64,000 bases of DNA from Halocaridina rubra (lineage: Eukaryota; Arthropoda; Malacostraca; Decapoda; Atyidae): assembly GCA_037179515.1 (NCBI GenBank), contig JAXCGZ010009473.1, forward strand, positions 80,001-144,000, given 5' to 3'. A program made the translations under genes and the position numbers. The notes under the pieces were generated by a model. It was not told the DNA's origin. It worked only from the letters and a program-made list of their open reading frames with translations, and made no database searches. Below, in pieces: positions 51,411 to 64,000 of the stretch (position 1 is the first letter of the stretch; every line of letters starts with the position of its first letter).

Positions 51411-54129
51411 ATCATTCTCTAAGCTGAATATAATGTTCTTAAATTATCCATATGCTCTCATAGCTTTTCACTTCCTAGATGCTCATTGCCTAAAAGTGAC
51501 CTTCAGGAAAATGGCCTTTCTGGTCCATTTACTGATAGGGGAGGACTAGAAAGAGATGTTTTCTCCTTGCAGGCAAGAATGTCTTTCCTATGACATCATG
51601 CAGTCTAAGGTGCCTAAAACAATGTCTGGTTTCCTCACCTCTGTGCATTAGATATTCTCACTGAGCATTACCTCTAGTACAAATGGACTGTTGGTGAGAT
51701 GATGCGGTGCTTTGGAAGATTTGGAGAGTCTGCATCCTTCCTCCAAGATCCTTCAGAAGTTTATGGTCAAGTATAAGATAAGGTGGAATTTTAACAAACT
51801 ACAGTACTCATATACTGCCACAGTGAATAAAGTATCTCTCTGTTTCTAAGATATTTTGAACTGAAGTTATTTGTGACATCACTGATATACCATTTGATCA
51901 TTTATCCAGAAGTGAGAGCTTTCAATGCATCAGTTGATGACTTTGGCACCCCTATGTTTGAACTGAATATTTTACATCCTATGGAGTTACCAGTTAAGGT
52001 GTATCTATAGAGCATTCGCCAATCTTGACCTGACTAGGTTAATAAAAAATAAAACTTTTGGAAGTCATAGCACATCATATTAAGCTTCACTGTGGAAACG
52101 TCAAGTTGGAAGCACTGAGTGAATAAAAGGCAAGATAAAACTGCAAAAATTGTTAGGACTAAGAAAGAAATACTTCTTGTGCTTTGCAACTAATGTGCAT
52201 TTCTTAATTTCAGATACCATAATATGAGGATAATTGGAAAATTTCTCCGGTTTCATGAGCCTACTTTTAGAAAAAGACTAGAATGGGATACAAAATAATT
52301 TCTGATTGAAATAAAAAACTACTCTCACCCTATAACTATTCTACTTCATTACAACCAATTTGCATTTCCTCACTCCCAAATACAGTATAAGTAAGTTATT
52401 TTACAGTGAAACTGGTAAGGCTATGGAAATACAAAGTAAAGATGATTCTTATTGTGGCATACAAATTTCCTATTGAAGGGTAAATAATGTACCCACTATT
52501 TTTACCAAAGATATCCATATGCCAATCGTAAGTATTAATAAGTTTTCTCCCTATTATTGGGCTGCAATCCTAAGCAAGAAACTACTGATTACTCCTATTC
52601 CAATACTGTATGAGTATTAATCTTAACAAGCATTTATTTTTAGTTTTGCTCCAAACATAGTCAGTAACATAGGACTTAGGGTATATATGGGAATATTGAT
52701 ATTAAAAAATAATTTTGTAAATGTCTGACAGTGAATGGTGCATCAAAGTGTTTCTTACAAATAAAATTAATATTTTCGAGAAAGAGCAGTATGGGTTCAT
52801 ATGAAATTTTTAATTTTTCTCTGGATCATGGTAAAATTCAGTATACTTTTCGTGATTTTGACATGCTCCTAAACTGATTTGCACCACCCTATTTAAAACA
52901 TGCACTACAATATCTGCTTTTGCTCTACTCTTGAAGTGCTTTATGCACCCTGATTTCACATATGCATGTGACCTCAAGCTTTTCTATTTAGGATCGATAT
53001 TTATCTCACTTTAAGATACACACAACTGAAATATCTATCAAAACAACAAAAGAGAATGATAGGGAATCTCCCGAGCATATGTAAACATGGTTCTGATGAC
53101 TGCGAAGAATAAAAGTAACTAAGTGCATATATTTCATACTTTTTTCCTAAAGCAATGTCATTACTCCACGTCACCTACAGCAACATGGAGCTTTAGGCAC
53201 TCAGAGACATAAAGTTTTACTCAAAATTTTTCTTTTCTATACCCTGTCATAAGCTGAGTCACAATTACGGAGCGAAGTGATTACTAAAATCTAGTCAAGA
53301 AGAGCAAAACCGCAAACAAAGTAATTTCCAGTGGTACAGTTCAGATTGATTAAAAAGATTTTTTCTCCCTGGAGAGTTGCAGAAAGTTGCAGTTCATGAT
53401 TTTATGGTTTCACGGAAGACTCAACAAATCTCATGGTGTAGTCAATCCTTCTAAACTCACAGGGGCTTCCTCATGAGGAATGCCCCTTCCCTTCTCCTTA
53501 TCACTACAAGTGATTTTGGCAAATTAAGGCTGCATGAGTTATCCTGAATGGCAACTGGGCACTATAACCCAATCATTAATAGATATTACACGACTACATA
53601 CAGGTATCAAGTACCTCTTAGGTACTTTGTGTGCTAGGAGTTTTAGCACTGACAGAATTAAAATCTCCAATTATATCTTTTACACATTAGTATTAACTTC
53701 CGTATTTCATGCATAAATACAGAGAATTTTTTTTTTACCATTACCGTGAATATAATACAGCTATCCAAAATATGCATCACCAGCAGTAGATCATAAGTCA
53801 TCTAAAATATGCAGGTCAATTATTGAAACTTTTAGATACACATAGTCAACAGGATGTAATGAAATGGGGTTACTGATGAACTCTTATAAAATCTACAAGT
53901 AGTCATATTAAATTTTGCTACTAAATGTTAACTTTATATCATGCAGTTAATATAAAGAGGAAATTATGAATACTTATCAATAGTATTTGTTTCTGTGTCA
54001 TGCAAATAGTTATGGAGCAGGAAAAAATAAAAAGTAACAATTTTACACCATCACCATCTAATTAATTACTAAATAAGTTGGAAACTCACAAGCTAGGATT
54101 GTTGAAGCATTAGTAAGTGATTAGAATCC
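51411..54129. other. Unique AT-rich sequence; possible 3' UTR of the adjoining - strand exon
   Basis: No transposon or array recognised. If the exon at 54130-54285 is real, its 3' UTR runs leftward into this stretch. Confidence 0.4.
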
Positions 54130-54285
54130 TCATTTCGTAGTGTCTTCCTCATCCTCATCTTCATAATCGCCATAGTCATCATAATCATCATAAGGTGGAG
54201 AAGTGGAGGGCGGATCCACAGGGAATGCGTTGATGGGGTTGCCTAACCCCATTCCCTCAATCATGGGTGGAATTATATTTCGACT
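54130..54285 (-). CDS. Candidate terminal coding exon with acidic Tyr/Asp/Glu tail
   Basis: The - strand frame reads SRNIIPPMIEGMGLGNPINA, FPVDPPSTSPPYDDYDDYGD, YEDEDEEDTTK and stops (TGA, 54132-54130): 51 codons. Immediately upstream (54286 on) is CCCATCATATAG, a plausible acceptor that itself contains an in-frame stop, so the exon begins in phase 0 at 54285. The proline-rich then strongly acidic C-terminal tail, GC-richer than its surroundings, and the stop placed just after the acidic run look like a real protein end. No partner exon was found in the rest of the window, and the protein family is not recognised. It is too short for routine ORF detection. Confidence 0.5.
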   Translation of the reverse strand, partial: SRNIIPPMIEGMGLGNPINAFPVDPPSTSPPYDDYDDYGDYEDEDEEDTTK

Positions 54286-54299
54286 CTATATGATGGGAC

Positions 54300-56900
<2,601 letters not shown>

Positions 56901-59333
56901 CGTATATTCATATGTAATCGTTACACATCTCTTACTTTTATCCCATTACATTGACAAGCACTCCCCATCTCTGTTTCTTTTATGCTCTCCTTTTCCTCAT
57001 TTTAACTATAATTATGCAAGTTCCACAGCTTATGGACCCAATACCTGGTTTAGAGTAATACTAAGAATCTCCTGGGATCTTGTTAACTCCACTATTGGCA
57101 TGAGGGTAGACAGACTTGGTGGTAGTAATCATTCTGTCCTTAACTTTGCACCTCCTCATAGATCTGCTCCTTTCACTTTTCACTTTTCTAACATTCGTGG
57201 TCTGAATTCTTAATCTTTCGTCTGTGAAACAGCACTTGGGTACATTCCTCCCTAACTCATACTCCTCTCTAAAACCCAGCTGTCTAGCCATGCTTCCCCC
57301 AACTCATTTCATATCTCTCACCATAAGCTGTGCTCTCGTTTCCATTCTAAAGAGGGGGTCTGTGCCTACTGCAACACTTACACTCCTATTGCAAGACTTA
57401 TGTACCTTGAATCTCCTGACTTTGATGGTCTCTGGCTGAAGATCTATCTCCCCACTACCATTATATTCCTTTGTTTCTGCTACTGCTCTCCTAACTCCAC
57501 TGACTATGTGTTTATCTTTGAATATCTGTATCTTGCCATGAGTCCTGGCATTCTTCTCACCCACATGCTGAAGTTCTCTATATTGCAAATTTCAATGTAC
57601 ACCACAGTGAATGCTTAATTCTTCTAACACATATGTGTGATGAAGAGAGGCACATGTTTCCTCTATTACTCACTAGCTGGAACAGATTATCAAACATCCT
57701 ACTCATGTTCCTAATCGCCACACACATGCAGCTAATACTCTTGACCTATTTCTTACTTCTAATCCTTCAAACTACTCATACTTGTTGTTTTCCCTTCTTG
57801 GAGTATCTGACCACTTTGTGATCTCAATCTCTTCCATTTTCGCTTCCCCTCCATCTATTCCTCGTACTCAGATCCGCCTCTGGTACTTTCAGTGTACCCA
57901 ACCCGATGATTTGAGTAACTTTCTCGACGACTTCCCATAGAATGATTACTGCTTTCGGACCCGGAACCCTGATCAAGTAGCCCTAAAAGTTGCTGAGATC
58001 ATAACCTCGGGAATGGAGACATCCCCTCCTGTATCAAAACTTCTTCTCACCCTAATCCTTTGTTTGACCATGCCTGGTCTATGGCTATTCAGGCCAAGGA
58101 TTGGGTATACTAGTTGTACCAAGCCTCTCCTTCTGATCTAACTTGCTCCGCTTTTATTACAGCTACAAATCGCTGTACTACTCAGATTCGAAGGTCTAAA
58201 GCTTCCTTTTTAAGAGAGAATGATGATGACTTTAAGTCCCACTGACAAATATTTCTGGTTTTTATCCAAAAACCCTTCCAAGAGCTTCTGTAACTCAAGC
58301 TGTCAACCTCTTATTCGTATTGATGGTTCTTTAGCCTGCTCTCCCACTGACAAAGCCACTCTCTTTGGCTCTCATTGTTCTGCCAACTACAGAATTCCGT
58401 AAGAGATTCCAGAGCACCTATTCCTTGTACTTTACCCCTCTCTAACCCTATGCCCTCCCTTATTCTTTCTTCATCCAAATCCATAAGGTCCTTAAAGTTT
58501 GCAGATGAACTGGCTCATGTGCATTGCAGTCTTTTTCACCTCATTTTCTCAACCAGTATCTATCCTTCATCATGAGAGCATGCTCCAGTTCAGCCTGTTC
58601 CTAAGTAGGGTGACCGCTCTATTCCTTCCAACTACCGACTTATTGCCCTAAACTCTGCTACCGCTAAAGAATTCAAAACTTGAATCTAACTCATTACCTC
58701 TGATCACCAATACAGCTTCTGCAAGGCAATATCCATTGGTGACTGCCTGTCCTATCTTACTCATGTATGAACATTTCTGGGAAACTATTGGGAATCCTTT
58801 GTTGTCGCCCTTGATATCGCTATGGCTTTTGACAGAGTCTGGCACAAGGCTCTGTTGGTCAAACTCCCTGCTTATGGTATTACCCCTCCTCTCTGTTATT
58901 TGATTTTCAATTTTCTTTCTAACAGTTTTATATCTGTGGTTGTCAATGGCACAACATTTTGCTCATTTCCTGTTACCAGTGGAGTTCCACATGGTTCAGG
59001 TTTTTCAACTTCTCTGTTCCTTCTCTTCATCAATGATCTTCTTCAGTCCCCATCCTTCTCTTTTATCTATGCCTTTCCCAACGATTTTATCCTTCATTTT
59101 TCCTCTGCCTTCACGTCACAACCTTCATCTGCTACTCGAAATCAGTTTCATATCACACTTTCTGCCACACTCAATTCCGATTTCTGATAGGGATATGAGT
59201 GAGGCACTCAGAATTTAATTAAATTTACTGCCTCCAAAACACAGTTTCTGGCTATCTCTTTATATCCTTTCCTCCTCATAGCCCTACTGTCTTTGAAACT
59301 AACGAAATATGCCCTCTTAATTCTATTAACATA

Positions 59334-59640
59334 CAAGGAGTCCCCGACTTATGTGAGAGTTCCAATCCTTAAGCATGATGTAATCAGAATTTCAGCATAA
59401 ATCAGAACACACCTATGCTAATACAGTAGTAAAAATTCTCCCTTTTACATGAATTTCACAATCCAATTTCACTTCCATGGTGATGGCTTTCCTTTTCTTC
59501 GAAGAACTGATACAGAAGAATCTGCTTTATGCTTTGGAAACATAATGCAGGCCAAAAATGAAGCAAAACAATTTATGGGAGATGTGTTACAACTATGAAA
59601 CATTGTAACTAGAGGACATTGTAAATTGAAGACCCTCTGT
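59334..59640. mobile_element. Tigger-like MITE, copy 1 (307 bp), inside the Jockey-like relic
   Basis: It starts CAAGGAGTCCCCGACTTATG after a TA. The terminus AATTGAAGACCCTCTGT is its inverted partner. The interior (CACTTCCATGGTGATGGCTT, AAGAATCTGCTTTATGCTT, TTTATGGGAGA) is shared with copy 2. Flanks rejoin as LINE sequence. Confidence 0.82.
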
Positions 59641-59845
59641 CTTAGGAATACAGATGACTTCTAACTTATCTTGGAGGAGCCACATAATCCAAATTTCTAA
59701 ATCTGAATCCAAAAAACTGGGAATTCTGTTTTATTATCGTCACTGATTTTCCTCTCTCCAGTTACATAAAATCTATAATGGTCTTATCCGACCCTACTTA
59801 GAAAGCTGTCTGGACATCTGGGGTGCTTCTTCTTACACTTATCTC

Positions 59846-60471
59846 CAGGGGCGGCTCTTCCATAGAAGCTGCAGAGCTGCAGTCCCCCCAGATTCTCACC
59901 GCCAGACGTATGACTTCATCAACTTTACGCTAAAATAATTTGCAACTGACAAATATATTACAGGAAATATCTGTTGTATGTTAAGTTTAATGCATTTATA
60001 AGCAAATTTTTATGTTTTTTGTTGAAATGAGACAAAAAATGATTAAAAATAGAAGTTTGATGCAGGACGATAATATAGGTATTACTGGCGTTACATGTGG
60101 CAGTGAGGAGCTGCATTCGATGCAGCACACTCTCAGTTGCAATCGGTCTGTTTACGTTGAGAGTATGCACGTTGTAACGCTGGCCGTTATTGGTGTTGGT
60201 GGCCATTTAAATTCTTTTTCAATAGCATTAAATTTAATTACCATTTGATAAACAACAGCAGTGGTAACTAGAGTAAACTCAGTTAAATATTTACAGGGTA
60301 TTTACTTTTCACAGGTGATTTTAAGTGAAAAGGTAAAGATATGTGAATGCTTATCATTATTAAATTTAGTTTGATTTAAAAAAATATTACTTTAATGACG
60401 TATATAATGCTGTTCTATGGAGCTTGCAATCACGTAGCTCCCCCAGTCTATTTTTTGATGAGCCGCCACTG
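59846..60471. mobile_element. Non-autonomous hAT-type element, 626 bp, with 8-bp target duplication
   Basis: Termini CAGGGGCGGCTC and GAGCCGCCACTG are inverted repeats with one mismatch. CTTATCTC lies directly outside both ends (59838-59845 and 60472-60479), the 8-bp duplication expected for hAT. Removing it rejoins the LINE reading SSYTYLS. The interior has short frames (82 codons - strand, 78 codons + strand) with no transposase motifs. Confidence 0.93.
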
Positions 60472-61445
60472 CTTATCTCCATGATAGAGTTGAATCTAAG
60501 GTAATCAGATTCAATCAATGACCCTTCTCTTACTTTTAAGCTATATTATCTTTTTCTTAGCCAAAAGGTAACAACCTTTTCTCTTTTCTATTGCTACTGC
60601 TTTCATCGCTGCTCTGATGACTTGGTGAGTTGCATTCCTCCCCCACTGATGAGGCTGCGTAACACTCGCCAAGCAGCTTTGTCTCACAGGTACTGTGTGG
60701 AGATATGTAGCTCACAGATTGGTCAGTGCAGTGACTGCTTCTTCCTATTTACCTCCAGACTCTGGAGATCTCTTCCTCCTTCTGTCTTTCCTAATTCTTA
60801 AAGCCTATCTTCCTTCAAAAAGCAGATCTATCATCATCTCAAAGCCTAATCCTGCTCAATACTTCGACTATTCTTTCAGTCTGTCCTTTTACTATTGAAA
60901 TCATACCGTTATTTCTGCCTTGTCCTTAACCTTCTCCTTTTTCTTTGTCTTAATGTTTTCTTCATGCTTGGGACTGATGAGGGCAATTTTCATGCCAGTA
61001 ACAGTGTCACACACATAGAAAAAAAATGCATGCAACACAAACTACTGAAGTACTTTCATATTCCAACATCAGCAGCATGCTGATAAAAAATGGCAAAAGG
61101 GACCTGAAAGGCTATATAAATTCCTTATAACAATGAATAGAAATCATGATGGATAAAAGAAAACCTCCACATGTGTAAGAATAAGTTAACATCAACACTA
61201 AATACTGACGAAAACGAAACAAAAATTGGTGAATGCCAGAAGATGCAATGAAATGTGCTTTCAGCCAATCCAATGGGTAATAAGGAGAAACTTACCAAAG
61301 AGAACAATATGAGAAAAGTTTTTAAGATAATCCCTACAACAGCAATAACAAATTTAACAAAAGAAAGTTGTTCTTCGGTTAGGTTTAGGACATGAAGACT
61401 GGAAAACTGATAGGTACTGTCTATTCTGTTCAAATGAGAAGGGAC

Positions 61446-61448
<3 letters not shown>

Positions 61449-61487
<39 letters not shown>
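61449..61487. repeat. Poly(A) run, about 39 bp
   Basis: Homopolymer after GGGACCTT. No LINE or processed copy was recognised directly upstream. From 60960 to 62190 nothing else is recognised. Confidence 0.95.
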
Positions 61488-61490
<3 letters not shown>

Positions 61491-62195
61491 TGGGTAATGA
61501 AACAGTAGATCCCATATAACGAAACTGTTTAGGTACTATATGAGAAAGTATACCCTATAATGGCAATTAGGAAAATAAGGTATTATAATTCCCCAAGAAA
61601 ATAAGGCATATTGAAGAATACAACAAGTTCCATAATAACCAGATAAGGAAAGGGAAGGTGGTACACCATGTTGGGGGTGTCACAATAAATTCAACTGTAG
61701 TTAGCAATAGGATGCAAACACTACAAACAACTGCTAGGTTTGAAAACTTGCCAAGAAAATTTCTATAATACAAACCATGGCCACCTTCAAACAACAACTT
61801 CAAGGATCAACTCATAGCTGCCAATGCCAATAAAAAAGCTCAAACACATTAGACTACCCGCATAAAATGAAAGGCTTATAAAAAGAATGACAATATTGGA
61901 GCATGGACATCACACACTGCCAGGCAGATAGAACATGAAAGAGAATGACAGAACCTCCTTGGGTATTATATGAAATTTATTAATGAATATAATGAAAAGG
62001 GTTCCACTGAGCGAGCATGTTGCAACACCAACAATGCTTGCAAGTACCTCTAAATAAAAAACAAAAGCTGCTTCTGAGTTGAATGAATGTACCCAAGGTA
62101 AGGTTGCCTTTGAGTCAACATACTGGACCACAAATATCAAGTACTAAAAATTGAGAACCCAATAAAGGGTCTCGCAGAACCTCTACTATCACATA

Positions 62196-62537
62196 CAAGG
62201 GGTCCTCGACTTAAGACGGAGTTACATTCCTCAAGACGCGTCATAACCTGATTTTCCACTTACTTGGAACACACCTAAATAAGCACCTACATTACCCACC
62301 TATGCTAACACAGTAGTAAAGGTTCTTCCTTTCCTGAGCATCTCACTATTTCTAATTTCACTTCCATGGCGATGGCTTTCCTTTTTTCGAAGCACTGCCA
62401 TCAGAAGAATTTGCTTTATGCTTGGGAGACATAATACAGTCCAAAAATAATATATAAAAAGTAAAATAATTTATGGGAGACGCATCGTAACCATGAAACA
62501 TAATAGGTCAAGAACCTCGTAAACTGAGGACCCCATG
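62196..62537. mobile_element. Tigger-like MITE, copy 2 (342 bp)
   Basis: Termini CAAGGGGTCCTCGACTTA and TAAACTGAGGACCCCATG form inverted repeats, flanked by TA on both sides (62194-62195 and 62538-62539). The interior matches copy 1. The TIRs and TA target fit a Tigger/pogo-type family; the relic at 100-1015 ends in a related terminus. Confidence 0.88.
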
Positions 62538-62539
62538 TA

Positions 62540-63537
62540 GCAGCAATCAGGATGCCACATAATTACAAGATACTTCAGAGACGAAGCAAAAGTTTGCGGA
62601 ATAGCTATGGAAAGCCCTCTTACAACTTATAAGCCATCAGTAATAGTACTTTCTCAACGTGGTATGCCACATATCGATACTTTTCCAATGATAAGAGACA
62701 AAATTCTTTGCACACAGCAACTGGTAGCAGGAACCACATTATTTTACAGTGTCTGAATATACAAAATTATTCCTAAATGAAGTCTGCTGATGTACTAAGA
62801 ATTGATTCTACACTAAGAACTCAATCCTCCTATGTCGCATCACACTCATTAGTCAGGGTTTTGGTTGATGATCTTGCGCTATTTGTATCCAAATTAATCT
62901 AATTTATTTTAAAGTGTATTAGTATCTTTAATTTTTCAAAATATTTGTGTGAAAAACCAAGAAGGAAATTATGTTTTCCTTCATAAGCCATGACAAACCT
63001 ATAAACAAAATCCATAGAAAGCAAAGAATCAACATTACTGACATTAGTGACCTAATCGCATTACATATATCTTTTTACTGTATACTGTTACTGATGTGCG
63101 AGTATCTCAAGCCTAAAACAAAGAATATTGAAAGAAATAACAAAGATAGAGCAACGTAATAAATAAGAAAATATGTATGGAGAGCTACCTTCGTGCAAGC
63201 CTCCACTCTCTAGCATGTTGGGAATACATACACAAAGCAATTTTCCATTATGGCCGTTGGCTTAAAATGTATGAAATTTATGAGGTCTGTTCCATGAAAG
63301 TCACACACTTTTATGAAGTCAAGATATCAAAATTTACCCATAGTAATGTCTTGACAGAGTACCATTTGTCCTTTATTCCAAAATAAGTTGTAAAATCCAA
63401 CCCAGCATAAAAAAATTATCCTCTTTTGGGTCTGTCACACCCTTATTGACGTATGCCATTTTGTTATTCACAGAATTTATATATATTTATCGGTGACTAT
63501 TGTAACAGTATACTTTTGATTATCTTTTTGTCTGTAG
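62540..63537. other. Unique AT-rich sequence, nothing recognised
   Basis: Short open frames only, no motifs. Confidence 0.4.
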
Positions 63538-63729
63538 TCACCATTTAAAATGTTCCCTTCATTAGGTGGGTTTCTTCACAACCCCAGTGTATTGCTCACA
63601 CATATATACCCTTGTATTCAGTTTCGTGATAGAGATTACTTTAGGGGCTGTTCTGGGGATAACCCTGCTGATTTAGAAAAACAAATTTCTGAAAGGAAGA
63701 AGTCTAGAATTCCCCTTGAAAGCTGCTAA
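63538..63729 (+). CDS. Weak candidate terminal exon
   Basis: TTATCTTTTTGTCTGTAG (to 63537) is a good acceptor. The open frame SPFKMFPSLGGFLHNPSVLL, THIYPCIQFRDRDYFRGCSG, DNPADLEKQISERKKSRIPL, ESC follows to a TAA, 63 codons. A second open frame overlaps and continues (KLLRFYACNNQDGKHNDKKK on, to about 63960). This could mean a frameshifted pseudogene or a repeat-borne reading frame instead. No family is recognised. Confidence 0.25.
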   Translation, partial: SPFKMFPSLGGFLHNPSVLLTHIYPCIQFRDRDYFRGCSGDNPADLEKQISERKKSRIPLESC

Positions 63730-64000
63730 GATTCTATGCTTGTAATAATCAAGATGGGAAGCATAATGACAAGAAGAAGAAAGGTGTTTTGAGAAAAGAA
63801 AAGGCGTATTTTAGTGAGGTTCCATGCAGCTCATCAATTTTCCCCCTCCTTCCCCTATTTACTTCTTGGAATTTTAGTTTTAGTCTAGCTAGACTGAATG
63901 AGGGACTATGGATTGGTAACAGCGAAGGGAAAAGGGGCATATTTTTTCCAACATCTCATTGAGCTGAAACCTGGACCCTTTTAAATTGTTGTAAAACGGA
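63730..64000. other. Window end, open frame of unknown meaning
   Basis: The + strand frame from about 63720 to 63960 stays open without an ATG (KKKKGVLRKEKAYFSEVPC is part of it). Too little is visible to name it. Confidence 0.2.

Larger units (their letters stand above)
57080..60900 (+). pseudogene. Jockey-like LINE relic: endonuclease, reverse transcriptase, thumb, 3' end; hosts two DNA elements
   Basis: Endonuclease parts: FHFSNIRGLNS (57180), RLMYLESPDFDGLWLKIYLP (57390) and FLCFCYCSPNSTDY. RT parts: RSIPSNYRLIALNSATAKEF (58615), VVALDIAMAFDRVWHKALL (58800, with the first catalytic Asp), TSGVPHGSGFSTSLFLLFIN (58975) and FPNDFILH where YADD is expected (59070). Thumb: LQLHKIYNGLIRPYLESCLD (59760), then after the hAT insertion ALSHRYCVEICSSQIGQCSD (60690) and LWRSLPPSVFPNS. 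Stops and the damaged YADD box show it is dead. It belongs to the same family as 31920-35045. Two DNA elements (59334-59640 and 59846-60471) are nested in it. Confidence 0.87.

Noticed and set aside
57061..57588. Two - strand frames of 76 and 94 codons
   Set aside because: Antisense shadows of the Jockey-like endonuclease region.
61125..61433. 102-codon - strand hydrophobic frame
   Set aside because: Phe/Leu-rich by composition only; no signal or domain pattern that stands out and no splice context.

Overview
This is a eukaryotic, AT-rich, transposon- and microsatellite-crowded window, most likely from a decapod crustacean (crayfish, lobster, shrimp or crab). That is an inference. It rests on the dense long (AT)n and trinucleotide arrays, introns with GT-AG borders, and a mixture of CR1/L2-like, Jockey-like and RTE-like LINEs, Ty3/Gypsy, mariner, Tigger, hAT and tRNA-derived SINE relics.

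Cellular genes are few. Two intact rhodopsin-class (class A) GPCR genes lie head to tail on the + strand. GPCR-A has exons at 4904-5061 and 9139-9949 and encodes 322 aa. GPCR-B has exons at 27766-28736 and 29520-30522 and encodes 657 aa. They share one phase-2 intron at exactly the same codon at the start of TM2, and about two thirds of residues match across TM2-ICL2, so they are tandem paralogues. Their TM3 and TM7 patterns resemble invertebrate FMRFamide/neuropeptide receptors. Both lack the usual TM3 cysteine, CWxP and NPxxY signatures. GPCR-B also carries a long, secreted-type, Ser/Thr-rich, N-glycosylatable ectodomain that GPCR-A lacks. A small terminal coding exon with an acidic tail is proposed on the - strand at 54130-54285. 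Two weaker + strand exon candidates lie at 37365-37466 and 63538-63729.

Layout: 1-4.5 kb holds Tigger, tandem-repeat and CR1-like debris. 4.9-9.95 kb is GPCR-A, whose intron carries an RTE fragment split by a SINE and CR1-like fragments. 10-13.5 kb is a set of small tandem duplications, a SINE with a 15-bp target-site duplication, and microsatellites. 13.6-15.7 kb is a mariner transposase relic abutting a Ty3/Gypsy RNase H-integrase relic. 15.8-18.9 kb has four (AT)n arrays, a SINE inside a SINE, and a palindromic MITE in two copies. 20-23.5 kb is a head-to-tail array of CR1-like elements containing the best-preserved reverse transcriptase of the window. 23.6-27.5 kb is a - strand Ty3/Gypsy relic with both LTRs, set between trinucleotide arrays. 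27.6-30.5 kb is GPCR-B. 32-37 kb is Jockey-like and CR1-like debris with an interrupting insertion. 37.4-55.5 kb is a 20-kb stretch without (AT)n arrays; it contains one degenerate LINE, a 318-bp tandem duplication and the candidate - strand terminal exon. 57-61 kb is a degenerate Jockey-like LINE hosting a Tigger-like MITE and a 626-bp hAT-type element with perfect 8-bp target-site duplications. The last 3 kb holds a second copy of that MITE and little else.
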